Assembly (NCBI GenBank): GCA_023390055.1
Contig: JAEWDP010000166.1
Location: 18,942 to 82,941 of the forward strand
Length of the DNA stretch: 64,000 nucleotides
Source of the DNA: Pseudomonadota bacterium
Lineage (GTDB): Bacteria; Pseudomonadota; Alphaproteobacteria; Rhizobiales; Rhizobiaceae
Direction of reading: 5' to 3'
How positions within the stretch are numbered: the first letter of the stretch is position 1; each line of letters begins with the position of its first letter. Under the pieces are notes generated by a model. It was not told the DNA's origin. It worked only from the letters and a program-made list of their open reading frames with translations, and did no database searches. This document shows, piece by piece, positions 1 through 9,048 of the stretch. The translations under genes and the position numbers were made by a program.

Positions 1-1408
1 TCTTGACAGCGCAGGCATCCATGGAGCGCGCGAGTATATCGAAGATCCGTGGATCACCACATTGGGCAACGTTGAAGCGCAGGAAGCTGCCCGCCGATTG
101 CGATACGCTGAAGACATTTCCAGGTGCCATGACCACGCCCTGTTCAAGTGCATGGCGTGCCACATCCGCAGATTCCAGACCATCGGGCAGCGCACACCAG
201 ACAAACATGCCACCATTTCCATCGATCCATGGCACAAGCCCCTTCTCCTGCAATCGGCGACGGACATCTTCCATCTCGCCGGCCAGTCGGTCACGCAGGC
301 CTGTAACATGACGGCGATAGCTACCATCCTTGAGGACGGCATAAACCACTTCGGAAGACATCTGATGACCACTGAAAGTGGTGGCAATCTTGAGATCAAT
401 CAAGCGTTCGATCCATTCCGATCGCGCAGCGATATAGCCACAACGGGCAGCCGCCGTCAGGGTCTTGGAAAAACTGCCGATCTGGATTACGCGCTCCAGG
501 CCGTCAAAAGCAGATAGCCGCGGCGCGGCCTGGTCCTCGAAATCACAGAAGATGTCGTCTTCCACGATTGTCAGCCCCGCCTGCTCGGCATGCTTGAGAA
601 GCCGATGTGCTGTCACCGGCGACAGACGCGCGCCTGTCGGATTATGGATAGCGGAATTGGTGATGTAAAGCCGTGGCCGGTGCACCCGCAGCGCTTCCTG
701 AAACCGGACAAGATCCGGTCCGTCCGGCGTGTGGGGTACTCCGACAATATCCACACGATGGGCGCGCAGCAATGCCAGGAAATTGAAGTAACAGGGATCA
801 TCGACGAGAACGGTATCGCCCGGCTCGATCAGGAGACGGCACAGCATGTCGATTGCCTGTGTTCCCGAATCCGTCAGCATGATCTGCTCCGCCGGTACGA
901 CAACCCCACGCTCGCCCAGGCGCATCGACAGGATCTGCCGCAACGAAGGATGGCCAAGAGGCGTTGCATAGTCGGCAAGCCTGACCGGTTCGGCCCGCGA
1001 CAGGTTGCGCAGCGCACGACGTAATTCGGCCTCGGGCATCCACGAGGCCGGCAACCACCCGCATCCGGGCTTGTGCATGTCGATACCGGCCTCCAGCGAT
1101 TGCCGTGAGACCCAGAACGGATCCACAGCGCGGTCAAGACGTGGCCCGATCTGCGCCAATGTCAGGGGTTGTGGATTACGGGTAACGAAAAATCCCGACC
1201 CTCGCCTGGGCTGGATGAAGCCCTCCGAAACCAGCCGGTCATAGGCCTCCACAACGGTCGAGGTGGAGACGCTCATGGTCTGGGCAAAGCCCCGTATCGA
1301 TGGCAGCTTCGCACCCGGTGTCAGCGCATGTCCGGTAATTCGCTGACGAATGACATTTGCAACCTGAGCAACACGTGACCCCTCATCGAAATTGTGGACG
1401 ACACCCAT
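1..1408 (-). CDS. MocR/PdxR-type regulator (GntR helix-turn-helix fused to class I aminotransferase), 3' end outside window
   Basis: Reading the minus strand from ATG at 1408 gives an open frame of at least 469 codons that runs off the left edge. Residues about 10-75 form a GntR-type winged helix (motifs KLPSIRGFAQ and STSTVVEAYDRL). The rest is a fold-type I aminotransferase domain with the motif SFSKTL, whose Lys near residue 314 should bind PLP. This architecture is the MocR family, usually transcription factors that sense PLP or an amino compound rather than enzymes. An AGGAG lies 8 nt before the start. It is divergent from an EamA exporter, its likely target, and the gap between them holds two palindromes. 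The effector is unknown. The family is certain; the specific role is not. Confidence 0.9.
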   Translation of the reverse strand, partial: MGVVHNFDEGSRVAQVANVIRQRITGHALTPGAKLPSIRGFAQTMSVSTSTVVEAYDRLVSEGFIQPRRGSGFFVTRNPQPLTLAQIGPRLDRAVDPFWVSRQSLEAGIDMHKPGCGWLPASWMPEAELRRALRNLSRAEPVRLADYATPLGHPSLRQILSMRLGERGVVVPAEQIMLTDSGTQAIDMLCRLLIEPGDTVLVDDPCYFNFLALLRAHRVDIVGVPHTPDGPDLVRFQEALRVHRPRLYITNSAIHNPTGARLSPVTAHRLLKHAEQAGLTIVEDDIFCDFEDQAAPRLSAFDGLERVIQIGSFSKTLTAAARCGYIAARSEWIERLIDLKIATTFSGHQMSSEVVYAVLKDGSYRRHVTGLRDRLAGEMEDVRRRLQEKGLVPWIDGNGGMFVWCALPDGLESADVARHALEQGVVMAPGNVFSVSQSAGSFLRFNVAQCGDPRIFDILARSMDACAVK

Positions 1409-1419
1409 CTGTACTGCTC

Positions 1420-1448
1420 CTGTTACCATAACAGTTTGCACAAACTGT
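1420..1448. promoter_or_regulatory. Overlapping palindromes, probable MocR operator
   Basis: CTGTTA-CCA-TAACAG (1420-1434) and ACAGTTTG-CA-CAAACTGT (1431-1448) are both perfect inverted repeats and share the bases ACAG. They lie between the divergent regulator and exporter starts, 12 bp upstream of the regulator ATG. Dyads in this position are typical operators for autoregulated MocR/GntR proteins. Binding is inferred. Confidence 0.6.
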
Positions 1449-1504
1449 ACTGGATTGTGCCTGTAAAATCCAGCGTCATGCCGCTATCGTCATCATGCAA
1501 CGGG

Positions 1505-2377
1505 ATGATTATAATGGACAAAACGACACGCGGTTTCATCAATGGTTTCATGGGGGTACTGATCTTCAGCGGATCGCTTCCGGCAACACGCGCTGCCGTT
1601 GCCGACTTTCAACCGATATTTGTCACAGGCGCCCGTGGCGCCATAGCCGGCGCTCTCGCTGTCCTTGTTCTTGCAATATTCCGTGAGAAGTGGCCGCCAA
1701 GACGCGATCTTATTCCACTTGTCGTCGTCGCGCTTGGCGTCGTTGTCGGTTTTCCGCTCCTGACCGCGTTTGCGCTTGAACACGTCACTTCCGCACACTC
1801 GATTGTTTTTGTCGGCCTTTTGCCGCTGGCAACGGCCATCTTCGGTGTCTGGCGCGGCGGCGAGCGACCAAGACCTGCGTTCTGGATGTTTTCCGGCCTT
1901 GGCAGTCTCATGGTTGCGAGCTTCGCGGTAACCCAGGGGTTTTCGGCTTCCCCCATAGGGGATCTCCTGATGCTTGCAGCAATCGTGGCTTGTGGCCTTG
2001 GTTACGCGGAAGGTGCCAGGCTTGCGCGCACCATCGGTGGCTGGCAGGTCATCTGCTGGGCCCTCGTCGTGTCACTGCCAGTCATGGCGGTGGTCGCCGC
2101 CTTCACGCTGCCCTCGTCATTTGCCGAGGCAGGCCAGCCTGCATGGATCGGCCTCGCCTATGTCTCTGTCTTCAGCATGCTGATAGGCTTTGTCTTCTGG
2201 TATCGCGGCCTTGCCCAGGGCGGCATTGCGGGCGTGGGACAACTTCAGCTTCTACAACCCCTTTTCGGGCTTGCGCTCGCAGCAACACTGCTCGGCGAAG
2301 CGGTCAATCGATCCATGATACTTGTCACGCTGGCCGTCATATTCTGCGTCGCAGGCGCCAAGAAGTTCGCCCGCTAG
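1505..2377 (+). CDS. EamA/DMT-family transporter
   Basis: A 290-residue, very hydrophobic protein with about ten predicted membrane segments and the two-fold EamA layout of the drug/metabolite transporter superfamily. These inner-membrane carriers usually export amino acids or other metabolites. The start is set at ATG 1505 (or ATG 1514, three codons on), because the longer open frame from 1394 would cover the palindromes and begins with non-hydrophobic sequence. Divergence from a MocR regulator is a recurring arrangement in which the regulator switches on an exporter. The substrate cannot be read from sequence. Confidence 0.85.
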   Translation: MIIMDKTTRGFINGFMGVLIFSGSLPATRAAVADFQPIFVTGARGAIAGALAVLVLAIFREKWPPRRDLIPLVVVALGVVVGFPLLTAFALEHVTSAHSIVFVGLLPLATAIFGVWRGGERPRPAFWMFSGLGSLMVASFAVTQGFSASPIGDLLMLAAIVACGLGYAEGARLARTIGGWQVICWALVVSLPVMAVVAAFTLPSSFAEAGQPAWIGLAYVSVFSMLIGFVFWYRGLAQGGIAGVGQLQLLQPLFGLALAATLLGEAVNRSMILVTLAVIFCVAGAKKFAR

Positions 2378-2493
2378 GACGTTCGGTCATCGCGTGCTCG
2401 ACAGCCACCGTTTAGGGCTTGGAGACGTTATTCGTTTCCCTTTTGTACTCATCCCCCCTTCCCTTTCGCAAGGAACCTCGCCATATTCGATCC

Positions 2494-5451
2494 ATGGTCA
2501 GATCCCCTAAGAAATCCGCATCATCTCCACGTTCTGAAAACGTCGAACAACCACGCAGTGAACATGAACAGCAGACAGGCAACGTCGCTGACTGGGTGAA
2601 GCAGCTCGAGGCGGATGCCGAATCATCGTCGATCGAAAGCCAGCGTGAGATTGCATCGAAGGCAGGCAGCCATCGGGCAAAAATTGCCCGCGAACGCCGC
2701 AGAGAGGCAGAGAAGGCTGCTGAAAACGACATCGTTCCTGATCTCCTGATCAAGAAGGGAGGCCGCAAGAAAGCCACCGTGGACAAGCACGCCACCGCGC
2801 AGAAGACATCACGTGGCGTGTCGATCGGTGCCTCATCGGACCCGCAAACGCGCGCTGCAGCCGGCCTCAACCCCGTGGCGGGACTGGACCTGTCGCTCGA
2901 GGAGGCAAAGACCCTGGCACCGGGCGCCGTCACCGCCACGGTCGACGCGCTTGCAAAGCTCATTGAAAGCGGCAATCCCCTTTTCAAGGACGGCAAGTTG
3001 TGGACGCCACATCGGCCTGAACGACCGGACAAGTCGGAGGGCGGCATCACGATCCGCATGATCTCGGACTATCTGCCGGCTGGCGACCAGCCCACAGCAA
3101 TTGCCGACCTTGTCGATGGCGCCAATTCCGGAGAACAAAGCCAGGTTCTGCTTGGCGTCACCGGTTCGGGCAAAACCTTCACCATGGCCAAGGTGATCGA
3201 GGCAACGCAGCGCCCGGCCGTCATTTTGGCTCCCAACAAGACGCTTGCCGCACAGCTCTATTCGGAGTTCAAGAGTTTCTTTCCCGACAATGCGGTCGAA
3301 TACTTCGTTTCCTATTACGACTACTATCAGCCGGAGGCCTATGTTCCCCGCTCCGATACCTATATCGAGAAGGAATCGTCCATCAACGAACAGATCGACC
3401 GGATGCGGCATGCGGCAACGCGTGCCATTCTTGAGCGTGACGACTGCATCATCGTCGCCTCGGTCTCATGTATCTACGGTATCGGCTCGGTCGAGACCTA
3501 TACGGCAATGACCTTCCAGATGTCTGTCGGCGACCGTCTGGACCAGCGTCAACTGCTCGCCGACCTCGTGGCCCAGCAATATAAGCGCCAGGACATCAAT
3601 TTCGTGCGCGGCACCTTCCGTGTGCGTGGCGACACGATCGAAATATTCCCTGCCCACCTTGAAGATGCGGCCTGGCGCATCTCGATGTTTGGCGACGAGA
3701 TCGACGCGATCACCGAGTTCGACCCATTGACCGGTGCCAAGACCGGCGATCTGCAGTCTGTAAAGATCTATGCCAATTCGCACTATGTGACGCCACGTCC
3801 GACGCTGAACGCAGCCATCAAGGCAATCAAGGACGAACTGAAGCACCGACTTGGGGAACTGGAGGCAGCCGGTCGTCTCCTGGAAGCACAGCGCCTCGAA
3901 CAGCGGACACGCTACGATCTCGAGATGATGGAGGCGACCGGATCCTGCGCCGGCATCGAAAACTATTCACGCTACCTCACCGGTCGCCGCCCGGGCGAGC
4001 CGCCGCCGACGCTTTTCGAGTACATTCCTGACAACGCACTGATCTTTATCGACGAAAGCCATGTCACGATCCCGCAGATTGGCGGCATGTATCGTGGTGA
4101 CTTTCGCCGCAAGGCAACGCTGGCCGAATATGGTTTCCGCCTGCCTTCGTGCATGGATAACCGCCCATTGCGCTTTGAAGAGTGGGACGCCATGCGTCCA
4201 CAGACGATTGCTGTTTCGGCAACGCCGGGTAGCTGGGAAATGGAGCAGGCAGGCGGGGTCTTTGCCGAGCAGGTCATCCGCCCAACCGGCCTCATTGATC
4301 CTCCGGTCGAGGTCCGTCCGGCCCGCTCCCAGGTCGATGACGTTCTGGGCGAGATCCGCGAATTTGCTGCCAGGGGCTATCGGACACTGTGCACCGTTTT
4401 AACAAAGCGCATGGCAGAGGACCTGACTGAGTATCTGCACGAGCAGGGTGTACGGGTCCGCTACATGCATTCCGACATCGACACACTGGAGCGCATCGAG
4501 ATCATCCGGGATCTCAGACTTGGTGCATTCGACGTTCTTGTCGGGATCAACCTCCTGCGCGAGGGCCTTGATATTCCCGAATGCGGGTTCGTTGCCATTC
4601 TGGACGCTGACAAGGAAGGTTTCCTGCGATCCGAAACATCCCTCATTCAGACGATCGGTCGCGCGGCCCGAAATGTCGATGGCAAGGTCATTCTCTATGC
4701 CGACAACATCACCGGATCGATGCAAAGGGCGATGGATGAAACGGCCCGCCGCCGCGAAAAGCAGATGGCGTATAATACTGAACACGGCATTACGCCGGAA
4801 TCCGTCAAGCGCAACATCTCCGATATCCTCGATAGCGTCTATGAACGCGACCATGTCCGGGCCGATATTTCAGGCACTACCGGTAAGGGCTTCGCCGACG
4901 GTGGGCACCTCGTCGGAAACAATCTGCAGGCGCATCTCGGAGCATTGGAAAAGCAGATGCGTGATGCCGCCGCCGACCTCGATTTTGAAAAGGCTGCCCG
5001 CCTTCGCGACGAGATCAAACGATTGAAGGCTGCCGAACTCGCGGCGATGGACGATCCACTCCAGCGCGACCAGGAGCGTTCGACCGCACAGGCCCAGTCG
5101 TCCAGGCGGTATGGCGATAAAACCGCAGAGGGGGCAACAACGTCATCGCAGCAGACGTCCGGAAGCGACGAGACACAAGCTGCCGCCGGCACGGCCGGTG
5201 CGCTCTTTCGCAAAAATACCCTGGATGAGATGACCGTCGGGCGCACCGAAAAGCCGGTGGCTGGAAAACTGCCGCAAAAACCGGCATCAGGTCCAGACCA
5301 GCTCCCGCCTGCCCCATCCGAAAACCGGTCCCAACAGGATGCACCCGTGGCCATTGCCAGGAACAAGGTGGGCGTCGGTTCCTACGAGGACCCGGTCGAG
5401 CAAAAACGCAAGGGACGCACAAGGGGCAAGACGGGTCGGCCAGGAAAGTAA
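2494..5451 (+). CDS. uvrB: Excinuclease ABC subunit UvrB
   Basis: Damage-recognition helicase of nucleotide excision repair, partner of UvrA and UvrC. Walker [11 protein letters not shown] is near residue 222, the beta-hairpin motif [12 protein letters not shown] follows, the Walker B/DEAD-like box is DESH, and a C-terminal UVR motif ([20 protein letters not shown]) lies near 815-850. At 985 residues it is far longer than the roughly 670 of E. coli UvrB. About 190 charged residues precede the helicase, and a Gln/Pro/Ala-rich tail of about 130 residues follows the UVR motif; rhizobial UvrBs are commonly extended this way. ATG 2494 gives the usual basic MVRSPKK start; an in-frame ATG at 2419 is an alternative. 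No convincing LexA box was seen upstream. Confidence 0.96.
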   Translation: MVRSPKKSASSPRSENVEQPRSEHEQQTGNVADWVKQLEADAESSSIESQREIASKAGSHRAKIARERRREAEKAAENDIVPDLLIKKGGRKKATVDKHATAQKTSRGVSIGASSDPQTRAAAGLNPVAGLDLSLEEAKTLAPGAVTATVDALAKLIESGNPLFKDGKLWTPHRPERPDKSEGGITIRMISDYLPAGDQPTAIADLVDGANSGEQSQVLLGVTGSGKTFTMAKVIEATQRPAVILAPNKTLAAQLYSEFKSFFPDNAVEYFVSYYDYYQPEAYVPRSDTYIEKESSINEQIDRMRHAATRAILERDDCIIVASVSCIYGIGSVETYTAMTFQMSVGDRLDQRQLLADLVAQQYKRQDINFVRGTFRVRGDTIEIFPAHLEDAAWRISMFGDEIDAITEFDPLTGAKTGDLQSVKIYANSHYVTPRPTLNAAIKAIKDELKHRLGELEAAGRLLEAQRLEQRTRYDLEMMEATGSCAGIENYSRYLTGRRPGEPPPTLFEYIPDNALIFIDESHVTIPQIGGMYRGDFRRKATLAEYGFRLPSCMDNRPLRFEEWDAMRPQTIAVSATPGSWEMEQAGGVFAEQVIRPTGLIDPPVEVRPARSQVDDVLGEIREFAARGYRTLCTVLTKRMAEDLTEYLHEQGVRVRYMHSDIDTLERIEIIRDLRLGAFDVLVGINLLREGLDIPECGFVAILDADKEGFLRSETSLIQTIGRAARNVDGKVILYADNITGSMQRAMDETARRREKQMAYNTEHGITPESVKRNISDILDSVYERDHVRADISGTTGKGFADGGHLVGNNLQAHLGALEKQMRDAAADLDFEKAARLRDEIKRLKAAELAAMDDPLQRDQERSTAQAQSSRRYGDKTAEGATTSSQQTSGSDETQAAAGTAGALFRKNTLDEMTVGRTEKPVAGKLPQKPASGPDQLPPAPSENRSQQDAPVAIARNKVGVGSYEDPVEQKRKGRTRGKTGRPGK

Positions 5452-5575
5452 GATCCGCCCGCCCACGTGCGAGCTATCCCTGCACAAGATCTGCCCATGG
5501 CCTGGCCGGTTTTATGACGGCCGCGAGGAAGAGTGTGGGCCAACAGATCCGCCGCGCCGTCTCTGCGAGCGCTTC

Positions 5576-6400
5576 TCAGCCTACAAAGGCGCGTTCGATG
5601 ACAAACTCCGCCGGTTGGCTGTTTGCACCTTCAGTCAGCCCTGCCCGCTCCAGCCGCTGCTTGGTGTCCTTCAGCATTGCGGCAGAACCGCAGATCATGC
5701 CGCGGTCAACTGCCGGATCAAGGGGTGGCAATCCAAGGTCCTCAAAAAGCTTCCCGCTGTCTATCAGTTCGGTGATCCGGCCCCGGAACGGATAGTCTTC
5801 GCGTGTCGCGGTCGGGTAATGCCTCAGCTTGTCACCGACGATCTCGCTCAAGAATTCATGGTTCCTGATTTCCGCGACAAGATCGAAGCCATATTTCAGC
5901 TCAGCCACCTCGCGGCAGGTATGGGTCAATATGACCTCGTCAAACTTCTCATAGGTCTCCGGATCGCGGATCAGGCTGGCAAATGGCGCAATACCCGTCC
6001 CGGTCGAAAACATGTAGAGACGCTTGCCGGGTGTCAATGCATCAAGCACCAGCGTTCCGGTCGGTTTCTTGCGCATCAATATCGTGTCACCAGGCTGGAT
6101 CTTCTGCAGATGCGAAGTCAGTGGACCGTCGGGAACCTTGATGGAGAAGAATTCAAGTTCATCATCCCAGGACGGGCTGGCAATCGAGTAGGCGCGGTAG
6201 ATCGGCTTGTCACCGATCATCAGGCCAATCATTGCGAACTCACCGGATCGGAACCGGAAACCAGCCGGCCGCGTGGTGCGGAAGCGGAAGAGGTGCTCGG
6301 TATAATGTTCAACGTTCAGCACGGTTTCGGCATAGACACCGTCAGGGATTTTTGCGGGCTTTTCGGCCACGAATTCTTCCGTCTTTGCTGGAGCATTCAT
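5576..6400 (-). CDS. fpr: Ferredoxin-NADP(+) reductase
   Basis: A 274-residue FAD enzyme that passes electrons between NADPH and ferredoxin or flavodoxin. The FAD-binding motif YRAYSIASPSWDDELEF, the NADP loop FSTGTGIAPFASLIRD and the C-terminal FVIERAFVG place it in the bacterial subclass I Fpr group. It lies 138 bp downstream of the sulfite reductase operon on the same strand. The operon has no CysJ flavoprotein, so Fpr with ferredoxin is a plausible electron source for CysI; this is inference. The spacing leaves room for its own promoter. Confidence 0.94.
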   Translation of the reverse strand: MNAPAKTEEFVAEKPAKIPDGVYAETVLNVEHYTEHLFRFRTTRPAGFRFRSGEFAMIGLMIGDKPIYRAYSIASPSWDDELEFFSIKVPDGPLTSHLQKIQPGDTILMRKKPTGTLVLDALTPGKRLYMFSTGTGIAPFASLIRDPETYEKFDEVILTHTCREVAELKYGFDLVAEIRNHEFLSEIVGDKLRHYPTATREDYPFRGRITELIDSGKLFEDLGLPPLDPAVDRGMICGSAAMLKDTKQRLERAGLTEGANSQPAEFVIERAFVG

Positions 6401-6538
6401 GCAGTTGGCGTCTCACTTGATCCGGTTGTCGTCCTGATGGAGCGAATATACCATCCGCTCCGTCATTTGAAGGCATTGGCGCTTATATGCTGCGGTTTAC
6501 CCGAAAAATCCATGCGGCCAAATGGTGCAGACGATCAA

Positions 6539-7045
6539 TCACGATACTGATCGACGCCGCCAGCTATAGGCGGGACCATCCGCCGATGGTTGCGCAGCCG
6601 GCTGGTAGTAGATGGAAATACCGGGCAGCCTTCCTTCGGACAATCGTTGCAATGCCGTCGAGTTGGTGACCGCAAGGCTGTCTATTCCGACCCGCAGCAT
6701 CAGCGGGATCTGATCAAGCAGAACGTCACCCACGGCGCGCAGTTCATTGCGGTAACCGAGCCGCTCACGCAGCAGCGATGCATGCGAAAAGGCTCGCCCA
6801 TCGTTGAACGCCGGAAATTCCAGGGCCACGATGTCAACACGATCGAGATAAGGTCCCAGTCGGCGCACATCATCAGCGGGTCGGATCAGGACGCCAAGAC
6901 CGCTGTCATTGCCTGCCTCCATCACCTCGATCGCCGCATCAAGGGCAAGAAGAACCTTCTGATTGCCACTCGCCGTCAAGTCATCGGTCTCGATCACCCA
7001 TGGGTCATCGACAACAAAGCCAGTCTCTTTCCAGATTTTCGTCAT
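6539..7045 (-). CDS. DUF934 protein, sulfite reductase-associated
   Basis: A 168-residue soluble protein of the DUF934 family, with the characteristic start MTKIWKETGFV and the motifs ALEFPAFNDGRAFSHASLLRER and GYRNELRAVGDVLLDQ. It begins 10 nt past the cysI stop, so it is almost certainly co-transcribed. The ATG at 7045 was chosen because the open frame above it runs into cysI. DUF934 is usually found beside cysI and is often annotated as an assimilatory sulfite reductase accessory protein, but I know of no established biochemical role. Confidence 0.88.
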   Translation of the reverse strand: MTKIWKETGFVVDDPWVIETDDLTASGNQKVLLALDAAIEVMEAGNDSGLGVLIRPADDVRRLGPYLDRVDIVALEFPAFNDGRAFSHASLLRERLGYRNELRAVGDVLLDQIPLMLRVGIDSLAVTNSTALQRLSEGRLPGISIYYQPAAQPSADGPAYSWRRRSVS

Positions 7046-7055
7046 CCGTCCCGCC

Positions 7056-8726
7056 CTATGCCGCTGCCATCGCTTTTGGGTACAATGCATCCTTGAACGG
7101 CTGCGGCCCGACCCTGCGATAAGCCTCGATGAAGGTTTCCTTTCTTGACAGGCGCAGACCCAGATAGGTGTCCACGATCAATTCGATCGCATCCGTTACC
7201 TTTTCAGGCTCGAAGCCTCGCCCGATGATCTCCCCGATCGATGTGGTTTCATCACCAGAACCGCCGAGCGTGATCTGGTAGAGTTCGGCACCCTTCTTCT
7301 CCACACCGAGCAATCCGATATGGCCGACATGGTGGTGACCGCAAGCGTTGATGCAGCCGGAAATCTTGATCTTCAATTCGCCGATTTCGGCCTGGCGGAC
7401 CGGGTCGCCGAAACGTGTCGAAATCTCTTGTGAAACTGGAATCGAACGCGCGTTCGCCAATGCGCAGTAGTCGAGACCGGGACAGGCGATGATGTCGGTG
7501 ATTAGACCGGCATTTGCTGTGGCGAGACCCTTTCCGACCAGGGCGTCATGAACAGGCTTGAGATCAGCCAGCGCAACATGCGGCAGGATCACGTTCTGTT
7601 CATGGCTGATACGGATCTCGTCGAAGCCGTACTGTTCGGCAATATCCGCAATCGCATCCATTTGCTCGTGGCTCGCATCACCCGGAATGCCGCCAATGGG
7701 CTTCAGGGAAATCGTCACCATGCCGTAATCTGGATGCTTGTGCGGCTGGACATTCTGATCGATCCACCTTGCAAATCCGGGGTTGGACTTTTTCCCGCCT
7801 GCCAGTCGTGCCCATCCCTCGGCACGCTCCGGCAGCGTCGGTGGTGCAAAATAGCGGGCGATTGCCTGGATATCCGCCTCCGGCAATGTCAGTTCATTAC
7901 CCTTCAGGTGGGAGAACTCCTCCTCCACGCGCCGCGTCATTTCCTCGACACCAATCTCGTGGACCAGGATCTTGATCCGTGCCTTGAATTTGTTGTCGCG
8001 ACGGCCAAAAAGATTGTAGACGCGCACGATGGCCGTCGTATAGGTCAGGAGGTCCTCCTGCGGCAGAAAATTGCGGATCTTCCTTGCCACCAGCGGCGTA
8101 CGGCCCTGCCCACCGCCCACATAAACGGCAAAACCGAACTGACCCTTGCTGTTTTTCTTCAGATGCAGGCCGATATCGTGAACCTGGATCGCCGCCCGGT
8201 CTCGTTCGGCACCCGTCACAGCAATCTTGAACTTGCGTGGCAGGTAGGAGAATTCCGGATGTACGGAAGACCACTGGCGAAGAATTTCCGCATAAGGACG
8301 CGGATCAGCCACCTCGTCAGCCGCTGCCCCGGCAAAGTGGTCGGCCGTCACATTGCGGATGCAGTTTCCAGACGTTTGGAGGGAATGCATTTCAACGGTC
8401 GCAAGCTCGGTCAGGATATCGGGGGTGTCGGACAGTTTCGGCCAATTGAACTGCAGGTTCTGGCGGGTTGTAAAATGGCCGTAACCGCGGTCATATTCGC
8501 GAGCGATGTGGGCGAGCATACGCATCTGGCGCGCATTCAGCGTACCGTAAGGAATGGCAATGCGCAGCATGTAGGCATGAAGCTGAAGATAGACACCATT
8601 CATCAGACGCAGCGACTTGAAGGCGTCTTCCGTCAATTCTCCAGCCAGTCGACGACCAACCTGGTCACGAAACTGCTCGACACGGCTTGCAACAAATGCC
8701 TGATCAAATTCGTCATAACGATACAT
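7056..8726 (-). CDS. cysI: Sulfite (nitrite) reductase hemoprotein, beta subunit type
   Basis: A 556-residue siroheme/[4Fe-4S] enzyme that reduces sulfite to sulfide for cysteine synthesis. It has two half-repeats with the N-terminal motif TRQNLQFNW. The cluster ligands are two pairs, CPGLDYC and CINAC, matching C-X5-C...C-X3-C. Start ATG 8726 (MYRYDEFDQ) has GAGGG just upstream; the longer open frame would swallow DUF2849. There is no cysJ in the operon, so electrons probably come from ferredoxin. Nitrite reductase activity cannot be excluded by sequence, but the cysG-DUF2849-DUF934 context favours sulfite. Confidence 0.93.
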   Translation of the reverse strand: MYRYDEFDQAFVASRVEQFRDQVGRRLAGELTEDAFKSLRLMNGVYLQLHAYMLRIAIPYGTLNARQMRMLAHIAREYDRGYGHFTTRQNLQFNWPKLSDTPDILTELATVEMHSLQTSGNCIRNVTADHFAGAAADEVADPRPYAEILRQWSSVHPEFSYLPRKFKIAVTGAERDRAAIQVHDIGLHLKKNSKGQFGFAVYVGGGQGRTPLVARKIRNFLPQEDLLTYTTAIVRVYNLFGRRDNKFKARIKILVHEIGVEEMTRRVEEEFSHLKGNELTLPEADIQAIARYFAPPTLPERAEGWARLAGGKKSNPGFARWIDQNVQPHKHPDYGMVTISLKPIGGIPGDASHEQMDAIADIAEQYGFDEIRISHEQNVILPHVALADLKPVHDALVGKGLATANAGLITDIIACPGLDYCALANARSIPVSQEISTRFGDPVRQAEIGELKIKISGCINACGHHHVGHIGLLGVEKKGAELYQITLGGSGDETTSIGEIIGRGFEPEKVTDAIELIVDTYLGLRLSRKETFIEAYRRVGPQPFKDALYPKAMAAA

Positions 8727-8733
8727 GGCACCC

Positions 8734-9048
8734 TCACACTGCAATGAATGCGGCGTCAGCCGGGGGATATCCGGATGCATAATGCATGGTGGGGCCCTGG
8801 GCGCGGATGCGCTCGCGCAGGCGAACGGGCCATAGCTGGCCGTTGACGTCTTGAACATCGACAACCGCCACATCCACGACGCGGTTTTCTGCAAAATCCC
8901 GCTTTCCGATCGCTTCCAGGGCGGCAATGGCCTCGGCGTGCCGGGCAACCAGCGCATCCTGGAGAACTTGCGTCCAATGGCCGTTGGCATCAAGCCAGAC
9001 GGCAGTGCCGTCAGCCAGGCGGTTAGCGGTCAAGACCTTGTCTGTCAT
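8734..9048 (-). CDS. DUF2849 protein, sulfite reductase-associated
   Basis: A 104-residue protein of the DUF2849 family. The N-terminus (TANRLADGTAVWLDANG) and a middle stretch of alternating Val/Asp give a small all-beta-looking domain, and the C-terminus ends YPPADAAFIAV. Its ATG overlaps the cysG stop (ATGA), and its own stop is 7 nt before cysI, so translation of the three is probably coupled. Function is not established; tight packing between siroheme synthase and sulfite reductase suggests cofactor insertion or electron delivery. Confidence 0.88.
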   Translation of the reverse strand: MTDKVLTANRLADGTAVWLDANGHWTQVLQDALVARHAEAIAALEAIGKRDFAENRVVDVAVVDVQDVNGQLWPVRLRERIRAQGPTMHYASGYPPADAAFIAV

